The notes beneath the pieces were generated by a model that was not told where the DNA came from, did not search any database, and saw only the letters and a program-made list of their open reading frames with translations. From assembly GCA_029243605.1 (NCBI GenBank), contig JAQWRT010000078.1, positions 1-38,462 of the forward strand: DNA of 38,462 bases, given 5' to 3'. Shown here piece after piece: positions 32,249 to 38,462 of this stretch (the first letter of the stretch is position 1; every line of letters starts with the position of its first letter). The stretch is from Myxococcota bacterium (GTDB lineage: Bacteria > Myxococcota_A > UBA9160 > UBA4427). The position numbers and the translations under genes are program-made.

Positions 32249-33319
32249 TCAGGATGGGAGCCGAGGCTCCTTTTCCCCTTGGGGGAGATCTCGGAGCACG
32301 TGGACGTCCTCGGGGCGGAGAGCCAGGGAGACCCGGTCGCCGGTTCGGAGGTCTCGGGCGAGTCCCCGACCGGCGACCAGGTGGGTGCGGAGGGTCTGTC
32401 CCGCCCAGGCGATGGTCAGGGTGGCCAGAAGCCCATCCGAGGAAAACTCGATGAGTTCCCCCTGGCCGATGGTGCTTCCCTCGCCACGCCCCACATCGAC
32501 CTTGAGATGCTCGGGGCGAATTCCGAGCCAACCCGGCCCGGTTGCGCCGGGTTGGCCGGTGGGAATCGCGTGCTGGGAGTCGACGGTCGCGAGTCCTGCG
32601 GCGTCGAACGTGGCGGGGATCAGGTTGCTCATTCCCACCAGGCGAGCGACCTCGAGATTCGCCGGGTGATTGAGCACCGCATTGCGCTCGCCGACCTGAC
32701 GCAGTCCGCCGTCAATGAGCACCGCGATGCGGTCGCTGACCAGCACAGCGCGACGCAGGTCGTGGGTGACCACGGCGACGGCCACACCGGTCTGGGCTAC
32801 CGCCTGGCGCAGATCCCGGGAGAGAGTTTCCTGGGCGCCGGCGTCGAGGTCATCGAAGGGCTCGTCGAGAAGCAGGACCGTGGGCTCGAGAGCGAAGGCT
32901 CGGGCCAGGGCCAGGCGTCGCAACTCTCCACCCGAGAGGGCGGTGGCGGGACGGGCTGCCAACTTGGCAATCCCAAAATGTTCCAAGGCTTCGTTTGAGC
33001 GCCGGTGGATCTCGGGGCTCGGCAGGCCCTGGGCCCGAAGCGCGATACGCACGTTGTGGAGGACACTTCCCGCCAGGGCAATCGGACGCTGGAAGACCAT
33101 GGTGACGGGTCCCTGGCCGTGGCGGACGATCTCGCCCGCTGTGGGTTCCTCGAGTCCGGCGAAGGCCCGGAGGAGCGTGCTCTTGCCAGCGCCGTTGGAT
33201 CCCAGAACGGCGAGAACCTCGGACGAGCGCATCTCGAGGTAGGGAATCTCGAGTTCGAAACAGTTGGCCACGGATCGGCGAACCATCCGCAATTCGCGAG
33301 CGACCAGGGCTGCGCTCAT
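32249..33319 (-). CDS. tupC: Tungstate ABC transporter, ATP-binding protein
   Basis: 356 aa. Walker A is GSNGAGKST (40-48), the signature is LSGGELRRLALARA (from 128) and Walker B is VLLLDEP (148-154), with a D-loop and the switch His in VVTHDLRRA. A C-terminal extension (about 235-350) contains two beta-rich segments typical of a TOBE-like domain (GQGELIEFSSDGLLATLTI, LRTGDRVSLALRPEDVHVL), which in ModC/TupC relatives binds oxyanions to regulate transport. It is translationally coupled to the permease (ATGA overlap). Confidence 0.9.
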   Translation of the reverse strand: MSAALVARELRMVRRSVANCFELEIPYLEMRSSEVLAVLGSNGAGKSTLLRAFAGLEEPTAGEIVRHGQGPVTMVFQRPIALAGSVLHNVRIALRAQGLPSPEIHRRSNEALEHFGIAKLAARPATALSGGELRRLALARAFALEPTVLLLDEPFDDLDAGAQETLSRDLRQAVAQTGVAVAVVTHDLRRAVLVSDRIAVLIDGGLRQVGERNAVLNHPANLEVARLVGMSNLIPATFDAAGLATVDSQHAIPTGQPGATGPGWLGIRPEHLKVDVGRGEGSTIGQGELIEFSSDGLLATLTIAWAGQTLRTHLVAGRGLARDLRTGDRVSLALRPEDVHVLRDLPQGEKEPRLPS

Positions 33320-33972
33320 TTTCGCTCTCCGTATTGGACCCAGGTCAACAGGCCGGCCAGGACAAGCATCAGACCGAGTAGGACCGCGGCCAGGGCGTAG
33401 GCGGACTCGAAGAGTCCCATTCGCGTGTACATCAAGATGGCGGTGGTGAGCACGCGAGTCTCGCCCTCAAGGTTGCCCCCGGTCTGCATCACAGCACCCA
33501 CTTCAGAAAGAATTCCTCCGAGGGCGGCGATTACGGCGGCCAGGAGCCCGAGTCGGATTTCACGCAGGAGCAGCCACTGGCGCCAGATCGGAGGGATGCC
33601 TAGGGCCCGGACCTGGAGCGCCCAATCCTCGTCGAGGGAGGCGACGGCGGCGACCACCAGGGCGATCACCAGGGGCAGGGCGATGAGGATCTGCGCGGTG
33701 ACCATGGCTTGGGTCGAGTACCACAATTCGAGATGGCCCAGGGGACCGCTGCGGTAGAAGAGTTGCGCGACGAGCAACCCCACCACCACCGGAGGTGCGC
33801 CCATGCCCGAGTTGACCAGACCGAGTAAGGTCCGCCGGCCCGGGAACTGGCGGCTGCCCAGCCAGATTCCCATGGGCACACCAAGCCCGAGGGCCATCAC
33901 CAGCGAACTTCCGCAAATCGCCAGAGTGCGAAGCGTGATGGAGAGCAGCGTGGGGCCGTCGAGTTCGGCCAT
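33316..33972 (-). CDS. tupB: Tungstate ABC transporter, permease
   Basis: 218 aa with five or six membrane helices, BPD-type permease. The coupling segment is ALGIPPIWRQWLLLREIRLGLLAAVIAALGG, with the EAA-like Gly, and the later SEVGAVMQTGGNLEG block is typical of TupB. It starts 4 nt after tupA. Confidence 0.92.
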   Translation of the reverse strand: MAELDGPTLLSITLRTLAICGSSLVMALGLGVPMGIWLGSRQFPGRRTLLGLVNSGMGAPPVVVGLLVAQLFYRSGPLGHLELWYSTQAMVTAQILIALPLVIALVVAAVASLDEDWALQVRALGIPPIWRQWLLLREIRLGLLAAVIAALGGILSEVGAVMQTGGNLEGETRVLTTAILMYTRMGLFESAYALAAVLLGLMLVLAGLLTWVQYGERK

Positions 33973-33976
33973 GGGA

Positions 33977-34822
33977 TCAGGGGAGCCCGCCGGTTGTGGG
34001 GTTCAAGGGCGTGAAGAGGGGGCGGCCGAATTTTTCGGTTCCGAATGCCAGCATGATCGACTGGGCCTCCTCGCCCTGGAGAAAGTCGGCCAAACGCGAG
34101 GCCTCTTCCCCGCGAACGCGTGGGAATTTTTCGGGATTGACCAGGAGCACCGAGTAGATATTGCGTAAGCCCGGCTCGGGCCGACTCAGGGCGGCCAGGT
34201 CGATTCGCTGGTGAAAGGCCAGGTAGGTTCCGATATCCGAGAGAATATAGGCCTGGCGCTGACCGGCGACCTGAAGCGAAATGCCCATGCCCGACCCCGT
34301 GCGCGTTAGCCCGGGCCATTTCACGTCGGGGTCGATGCCGGCGTCGGTGAGGAGTTCCTGCTCGCGTTTGTGGGTGCCCGAGTCGTCCCCCCGGCTGACG
34401 AAGGGGAGTTCGAGGCGATGAATCCGGGCGAGGGCGGCCTGAGCCGTGGCCGCCTGGGCGACGCCGGCGGGATCGTCCCCGGGACCGGCGATCACAAAAT
34501 AGTTTTCCATGATTTCGATCCGGTTCGCCAGGCTCCCGTCGGCCAACATTGCTTTTTCAGCGGAGGGAGCGTGGGTCAGGAGAATGTCGGCGTTTCCTTC
34601 GCGTCCCATGCGCAAGGCGGCCCCGGTTCCGACTGCCACGGCTTGAACCGCGATGCCCGTCTCGGCGCTGAAAATCGGGAGCAGGCGGTCGAGGAGCCCC
34701 GAGTCTCGGACGCTCGTGGTGGTGGCCAGGAGGACCGAGCGGGCGGGAGCGGGTTCTTCTGCGGCCAGCGCGTTGCACGCCAGCAACAGGGCGAGCAGGG
34801 GGGCAAGGATTGCGAGGTTCAT
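33977..34822 (-). CDS. tupA: Tungstate-binding periplasmic protein
   Basis: 281 aa. The N-terminal hydrophobic segment (1-21) could be a signal peptide, or a lipoprotein signal ending LLAC16, though it lacks basic residues. The TupA ligand motif TTTSVRDSG is at 34-42, followed by GTGAAL, DILLTHAPSAE and RGDDSGTHKRE, the residues that hold tungstate in TupA. TupA selects tungstate over molybdate with very high affinity. It is the first gene of the tupABC operon, 70 nt after the DUF1214 gene on the same strand. No molybdenum/tungsten-cofactor riboswitch is visible upstream. Confidence 0.93.
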   Translation of the reverse strand: MNLAILAPLLALLLACNALAAEEPAPARSVLLATTTSVRDSGLLDRLLPIFSAETGIAVQAVAVGTGAALRMGREGNADILLTHAPSAEKAMLADGSLANRIEIMENYFVIAGPGDDPAGVAQAATAQAALARIHRLELPFVSRGDDSGTHKREQELLTDAGIDPDVKWPGLTRTGSGMGISLQVAGQRQAYILSDIGTYLAFHQRIDLAALSRPEPGLRNIYSVLLVNPEKFPRVRGEEASRLADFLQGEEAQSIMLAFGTEKFGRPLFTPLNPTTGGLP

Positions 34823-34892
34823 GGCTTGGGGCGTCCTGGAATTCGAGGTCCTGCCAAGTAAGGGTTCCTGTGGAGCCCGTGTGCGGCTTCCA

Positions 34893-36002
34893 TCAGGCGA
34901 GGGCGGAGAAATCCACGACCTCGGTTTCGGGCTTCATGATCTCACCCTCGGGCAGCATGAATCGCCAGAAGACCATTCCGAAAGCTCTGCCCTCGGTGTC
35001 CAGCCAGTTGGGAAGGCCCGGGTCGCGGTGAGCGAGGAGCATACGAAAACTTCCATCGGCCTCCAACTGAGTCTGGCGTCGGTTGAGGGAAACCTGGCGG
35101 GTCCTGAAGTCGTAGGTCTGCATGTGGCGATTCCAGAGGGAGACATTGGCGCAACGCGAGTCGGGCCAGCGCCCCCGGATGATCAGGGCCTGATCGGGGC
35201 CGAGTACATAGGGCGCCATGGAGTACGCGGCATCCGCGGCAGCGAGAGTGAAATTTCCGGGCTTGATCGGTTGCGGAAATTCATTGGGGGTGAGCGAGAC
35301 GAAGGGCGGCTGCTCTCGCTGCCCGGGAGGGGGCATGCCCAGAGTTCGACTCTGCAGGAAATTGCTGACCCGGCGGATTCCCGCGGCGATGGAGGCATCG
35401 TCCGGCGGAGGCGGCGGGGGTTGAGCTTCGGTGGATTCGATCTCGAGTCGAATGCTGATCGAGGGATCCGAGGCCGCCGGGGCGACGTTTTCGAAATAGT
35501 GGCGGGTGGTGATGCGGTCGGCCTCGGGGGGCAGGGCGAGCCAGTTTCGCTCCCGGGCGGGACCGCCCAGGAAGATCTCGAAGTCGCCGTTCGGGTCGAG
35601 GTCGAAGTCCTCGTCGTTCAGAACTCCAGCGGTGTGGGTCCCGAAGGCGCCCTGTTGGGCGCCGGCTTCCAGGGTCAATGAGGTGTAGACCGCCCCGCCC
35701 GTGTGGCCTCGGACGCGGTAGGTCTGCTGGGGATCGATGGCGGCCTCGTAATAGATCGCGTCTGCGTTGTCCCCGGTGAATTTTCGTGTGGGTGAAACAA
35801 TTCTCTGAAAAAAGGGAGTGGCGGCGTCTTCCTCAAAATGGCTGAAGAGCGCTCCCTGGAGGATGTGCATGACCGAGCGAAAGCCCCCGGCCACATCGTC
35901 GGGGCTGACGAGCCCCCACTCGGGGCCGAGATAGCGCGAGTCGACCTCGCCCAGGAGGTCAATGAATTCTGAAAAGGCCTGTCGGCTCTCGAGATCCTGC
36001 AT
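34893..36002 (-). CDS. DUF1214 domain-containing protein
   Basis: 369 aa, soluble, no signal peptide. The C-terminal half has DUF1214-type blocks (SLTPNEFPQPIKPGNFTLAAAD, ALIIRGRWPDSRCANVSLWNRHMQ, RMLLAHRDPGLPNWLDTEGR). A proline run (about 200-206) precedes it. The function of DUF1214 proteins is not established; they often occur in catabolic clusters. It starts 45 nt after the FAD dehydrogenase stop. Confidence 0.8.
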   Translation of the reverse strand: MQDLESRQAFSEFIDLLGEVDSRYLGPEWGLVSPDDVAGGFRSVMHILQGALFSHFEEDAATPFFQRIVSPTRKFTGDNADAIYYEAAIDPQQTYRVRGHTGGAVYTSLTLEAGAQQGAFGTHTAGVLNDEDFDLDPNGDFEIFLGGPARERNWLALPPEADRITTRHYFENVAPAASDPSISIRLEIESTEAQPPPPPPDDASIAAGIRRVSNFLQSRTLGMPPPGQREQPPFVSLTPNEFPQPIKPGNFTLAAADAAYSMAPYVLGPDQALIIRGRWPDSRCANVSLWNRHMQTYDFRTRQVSLNRRQTQLEADGSFRMLLAHRDPGLPNWLDTEGRAFGMVFWRFMLPEGEIMKPETEVVDFSALA

Positions 36003-36047
36003 GGTTCCTCCAAATCGTAGTGGGGCGGCGGGCGGGCTTGCCCGAGT

Positions 36048-37481
36048 TCAGTCCCCGGTGACCGCTCGGGCGGCTCGGCGGCCGAAGAACGTACCATCGC
36101 CCAAGGAGAGGCCGCTGCTATAGCCCCCAACCGCGATGCCCGAGGTCGAGCGACCGGCGGCATAGAGGCCGGGGATCGGATCGCCCTCGGGATCGAGGAC
36201 CCGTCCATCACTATCGGTGTGGAGTCCGCCCAGAGTAAAGACGGCGTAGAGGGCCTTGTCCGTGGTGCAATCGAAAGCGCCGTAGGGGGGGCGGTCCAGA
36301 GGCTCGAGGTATTCGGCCGTTTTGTGGAAGACCGGGTCGGTCCCCTGGGCGGCGTGGCGGTTATAGAGTTCTAGGGTCGCGCGCAGGCTGCCCTCGGGCA
36401 GTTTGAGGGCGCGCTCGAGTTCCTCGGGGGTCTCTCCCACGCCGGCGATTTCCTCCATGTACTCGGGCTTCTCGAAAATTCCGTGGTCGACCACCATATA
36501 CGACCGCCCGTCGTTGTGGAGCAGGGCCGCTTCCCCGAGTCGGCCGTAATACGTGTCTTCGTTGACGAAGCGCTGGCCCTGCTGGTTCACGAGGATGCCC
36601 CGTTTGAGACCCCAGGGCTGGGTGATGGGCAGGGAGATCGAAACCGAGTCCATGTGGATGGTGGCGCCCCCGGCGGCGACTCCCAGGCGGATTCCGCTTC
36701 CGTCGTCCCCGGTGGCCGCAACGCGCATGCCACAGCGAAGGGCGAGGGGGGCATGCTTGAGGAGCATATCGTCGTTGAGCACGAAGCCCCCGGTGGTGAT
36801 GACGACCCCCTGGCGTGCCCGGATGCGACGTTCTTCACCGAAGGATTCGGCCGCCACGCCGTGGATTCGACCCTGGTGATCCTGATAGAGCGCCGTGCAG
36901 CGATGATCGGCGGCGACCCGGGCTGGGCTTGCGTCCACCGCCGCACAGAGCTTCTGCATCAAGAGCGGGCCGCCCTGGTGTTCGACCTGGGGGACATGGC
37001 CCCGGGGCGCGGGGCGCGCAATGTCCTTGAACGGGTGGGCTTTCTCGGCTCCCGACCAGACGAGGCCGTCATCGGTGGGGGGTTCGCCGCTGGTGCCGTG
37101 ATAGAAGGTCTGTTTGAAGGGGACTCCCTGGTCACAGAGCCAGTTGTAATGGTCGACGGAGCCCTCGCAGTAGAGGCTGATCTTCGTCTGGTCGGGCGCG
37201 AGCCCGGTGGAGGCCATGAGGTAGCGGTACATGTCCTCCTCGGAGTCCTCAAAGCCGCAGGCCTTCTGGAGCCCGGTTCCGCCCCCGAGGTAGATGACCC
37301 CGCCCGACATGGCCGAGGTGCCGCCGCCGCCGCTGGCCCGCTCCAGAACCAGGGTTTCGGCACCCAGGGCCGAGGCTTCGAGGGCTGCGGCTGCGCCCGC
37401 CGCCCCCAAGCCCAGAACGAGCACGTCCACCTCCTCGTGCCATTGGACGGTGTCATCGGCCTCTCGGATTGTGGAGGTCAT
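36048..37481 (-). CDS. FAD-dependent oxidoreductase, 3-ketosteroid delta1-dehydrogenase/fumarate reductase flavoprotein family
   Basis: 477 aa. The N-terminal FAD-binding fold has GLGAAG at 24-29 and E47 closing the Rossmann motif (VLERAS). It is followed by GGTSAMSGGVIYLGGGTG, typical of the succinate dehydrogenase/KstD flavoprotein group. The C-terminal FAD contact TLGGLHTDSDGRVLDPEG...GLYAAGRSTSGIAVGGYSSGLSLGDGTFFGRRA is intact. It probably oxidises a ring ketone or enoate; a steroid or terpenoid substrate is only a guess from the neighbouring ligase. The start has AAGGAG 6 nt upstream. Confidence 0.9.
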   Translation of the reverse strand: MTSTIREADDTVQWHEEVDVLVLGLGAAGAAAALEASALGAETLVLERASGGGGTSAMSGGVIYLGGGTGLQKACGFEDSEEDMYRYLMASTGLAPDQTKISLYCEGSVDHYNWLCDQGVPFKQTFYHGTSGEPPTDDGLVWSGAEKAHPFKDIARPAPRGHVPQVEHQGGPLLMQKLCAAVDASPARVAADHRCTALYQDHQGRIHGVAAESFGEERRIRARQGVVITTGGFVLNDDMLLKHAPLALRCGMRVAATGDDGSGIRLGVAAGGATIHMDSVSISLPITQPWGLKRGILVNQQGQRFVNEDTYYGRLGEAALLHNDGRSYMVVDHGIFEKPEYMEEIAGVGETPEELERALKLPEGSLRATLELYNRHAAQGTDPVFHKTAEYLEPLDRPPYGAFDCTTDKALYAVFTLGGLHTDSDGRVLDPEGDPIPGLYAAGRSTSGIAVGGYSSGLSLGDGTFFGRRAARAVTGD

Positions 37482-37532
37482 TTCTTTCTCCTTGGCTGGG
37501 CGTCGGCGGTGAGCAGCGCGGGCCGGTGGCGC

Positions 37533-38462
37533 TCAGACGATGCGGCTCTCGTGGCCTTCCCAGTAGCGATCCTTGAGGAGTCGCTTGTAGAGCTTGCCGG
37601 TGGGGTGTCGCGGCAGCTCGGCCTCGAAGTCGATGGTTCGTGGGCACTTGATGCTCGCGAGTTCTGCTCGGCAATAGTCCATCAACTCCTGGGCGAGTTT
37701 TGGACCGGCCTGGGCCAGATCGACGGGTTGGACCACTGCTTTGACTTCTTCGCCGAAGTCCGAATTGGGAACCCCTATGACGGCGACGTCCTGGACCTTG
37801 GGGTAGGTGATGAGTCGGTTCTCGGCTTCCTGGGGGTATATGTTGACTCCCCCGGAGATGATCATGTGCGCTTTGCGATCGGTGAGAAAGAGCCATCCGT
37901 CGGGGTCGAGGTAACCCACGTCGCCCAGGGTTGACCAGCCCTGGCGGCTCCGCGCGCCTTCGGTTTTTTCCGGGGCGTTGTGATACTCGAATTCAACATT
38001 GCTCTCAAAAAAGATCGTTCCGATCTCACCCGCCGGGAGTTCGTTCCCCTCGTCGTCGAGGATATGCACGACGGCGTTGGGGCTCTTCCCGACACTGCCC
38101 TTGTGTTCGAGCCACTCCTGGCTGTTGATCATGACGAAACCGTTGCCTTCGGTCCCTGCATAATATTCGTGGATGACTTCGCCCCACCAGTGGATCATCG
38201 ACTCCTTGATCGGGACGGGACAAGGGGCTGCGGCGTGGACAGCGACCTGTAGGCTCGAGAGGTCGTGTCTTTGGCGGAGATCCTCGGGCAATTTCAGCAT
38301 GCGGACGAACATGGTCGGGACCCATTGGCTATGCGTGATCTGGTATTCCTCGATCAGGCGCAGGGCCTCCAGGGCATCGAATTGCTCCATGATGATGCAG
38401 GTCGCCCCGAGTCGTTGGAACGCCATATTATAAGCGAGGGGGGCGGCGTGATAGAGCGGCGC
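37533..38462 (-). CDS. Acyl-CoA synthetase (AMP-binding), N-terminus beyond window
   Basis: About 310 C-terminal residues; the frame stays open to the window end, reading PLYHAAPLAYNMAF, so an internal ATG at 38426 is not the start. ANL motifs present: YAGTEGNGF (A5), STLGDVGYLDPDGWLFL (A7), the hinge KAHMIISGGVNIYPQEAE (A8) and PTGKLYKR with the adenylation Lys (A10). It activates a carboxylic acid as acyl-AMP then acyl-CoA, in the FadD group. It lies 51 nt upstream of the flavoprotein gene on the same strand, probably one catabolic operon. Confidence 0.94.
   Translation of the reverse strand, partial: APLYHAAPLAYNMAFQRLGATCIIMEQFDALEALRLIEEYQITHSQWVPTMFVRMLKLPEDLRQRHDLSSLQVAVHAAAPCPVPIKESMIHWWGEVIHEYYAGTEGNGFVMINSQEWLEHKGSVGKSPNAVVHILDDEGNELPAGEIGTIFFESNVEFEYHNAPEKTEGARSRQGWSTLGDVGYLDPDGWLFLTDRKAHMIISGGVNIYPQEAENRLITYPKVQDVAVIGVPNSDFGEEVKAVVQPVDLAQAGPKLAQELMDYCRAELASIKCPRTIDFEAELPRHPTGKLYKRLLKDRYWEGHESRIV

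Noticed and set aside
30476..32998. 840-codon plus-strand open frame opposite the GspE-type and tupC genes
   Set aside because: It is antiparallel to two clear genes, has no recognisable domain or ribosome-binding site, and follows from the high GC at third codon positions.
36483..37934. 483-codon plus-strand open frame opposite the flavoprotein and ligase genes
   Set aside because: No family features; both minus-strand genes have intact motifs.
1..38462. tRNA, rRNA, CRISPR, insertion sequence or integrase
   Set aside because: No cloverleaf with a T-loop motif, no regularly spaced repeats and no transposase or recombinase motif was seen on reading both strands.

Overview
The window is about 38.5 kb of GC-rich, densely packed bacterial chromosome with short gaps, many 4-nt ATGA/GTGA overlaps and frequent GTG/TTG starts. 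The organism is Gram-negative: there is a TonB2-type energy-transduction operon, a periplasmic binding protein and a second proton-channel-like locus. Gene content (TtpC/DUF3450 TonB operon, PEGA protein, GspE next to a Ycf46-type AAA ATPase, HelD-type helicase, 3-ketosteroid-dehydrogenase-like flavoprotein, DUF1214, acyl-CoA ligase, TauD-type dioxygenase) fits an aerobic myxobacterial/former deltaproteobacterial lineage best. That placement is inferred from gene content only. I see no rRNA, tRNA, CRISPR array, insertion sequence or phage gene.

Layout. 1-7.9 kb is housekeeping and maintenance: a truncated DUF368 polyprenyl-phosphate flippase (minus strand), then plus-strand SRAP/HMCES protein, a small membrane protein with a sodium:solute symporter, an M3 oligopeptidase coupled to an alkyltransferase-like DNA-lesion-binding protein, a small orphan ORF, a DsbA-like protein and a crotonase. 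8-11 kb (minus) holds a GST, an MFS transporter and a TauD-type dioxygenase whose conserved N-terminus implies an ATT or CTG start. 11.4-18.9 kb (minus) is a complete TonB2 operon, DUF3450-TtpC-ExbB-ExbD-TonB-TPR, followed closely by a metallo-beta-lactamase-fold hydrolase and an alpha/beta hydrolase.

19.3-28.8 kb is the most unusual part. It contains a degenerate M41-protease-like protein lacking HEAGH, a MATE exporter, and then a divergent locus. On one side is a membrane protein with a J-like N-terminus, a PEGA domain and an EF-hand-like loop. On the other is a three-gene operon with a zinc-ribbon-fused MotA/TolQ/ExbB channel subunit and two different MotB/ExbD-like partners. The second partner keeps the proton-pathway Asp of the family; the first has Ser there. 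Their C-terminal domains resemble each other, so I propose an asymmetric stator-like complex. A HelD-type helicase, a KOW-like small protein and a YjbQ protein follow.

28.7-38.5 kb (minus) holds a Ycf46-type AAA ATPase translationally coupled to a GspE/PilB-type ATPase, a tungstate ABC transporter (tupABC), and a catabolic group of DUF1214 protein, FAD-dependent dehydrogenase and a truncated acyl-CoA ligase. Tungstate uptake beside a catabolic cluster is only suggestive of a tungsten- or molybdenum-dependent step elsewhere in the genome.
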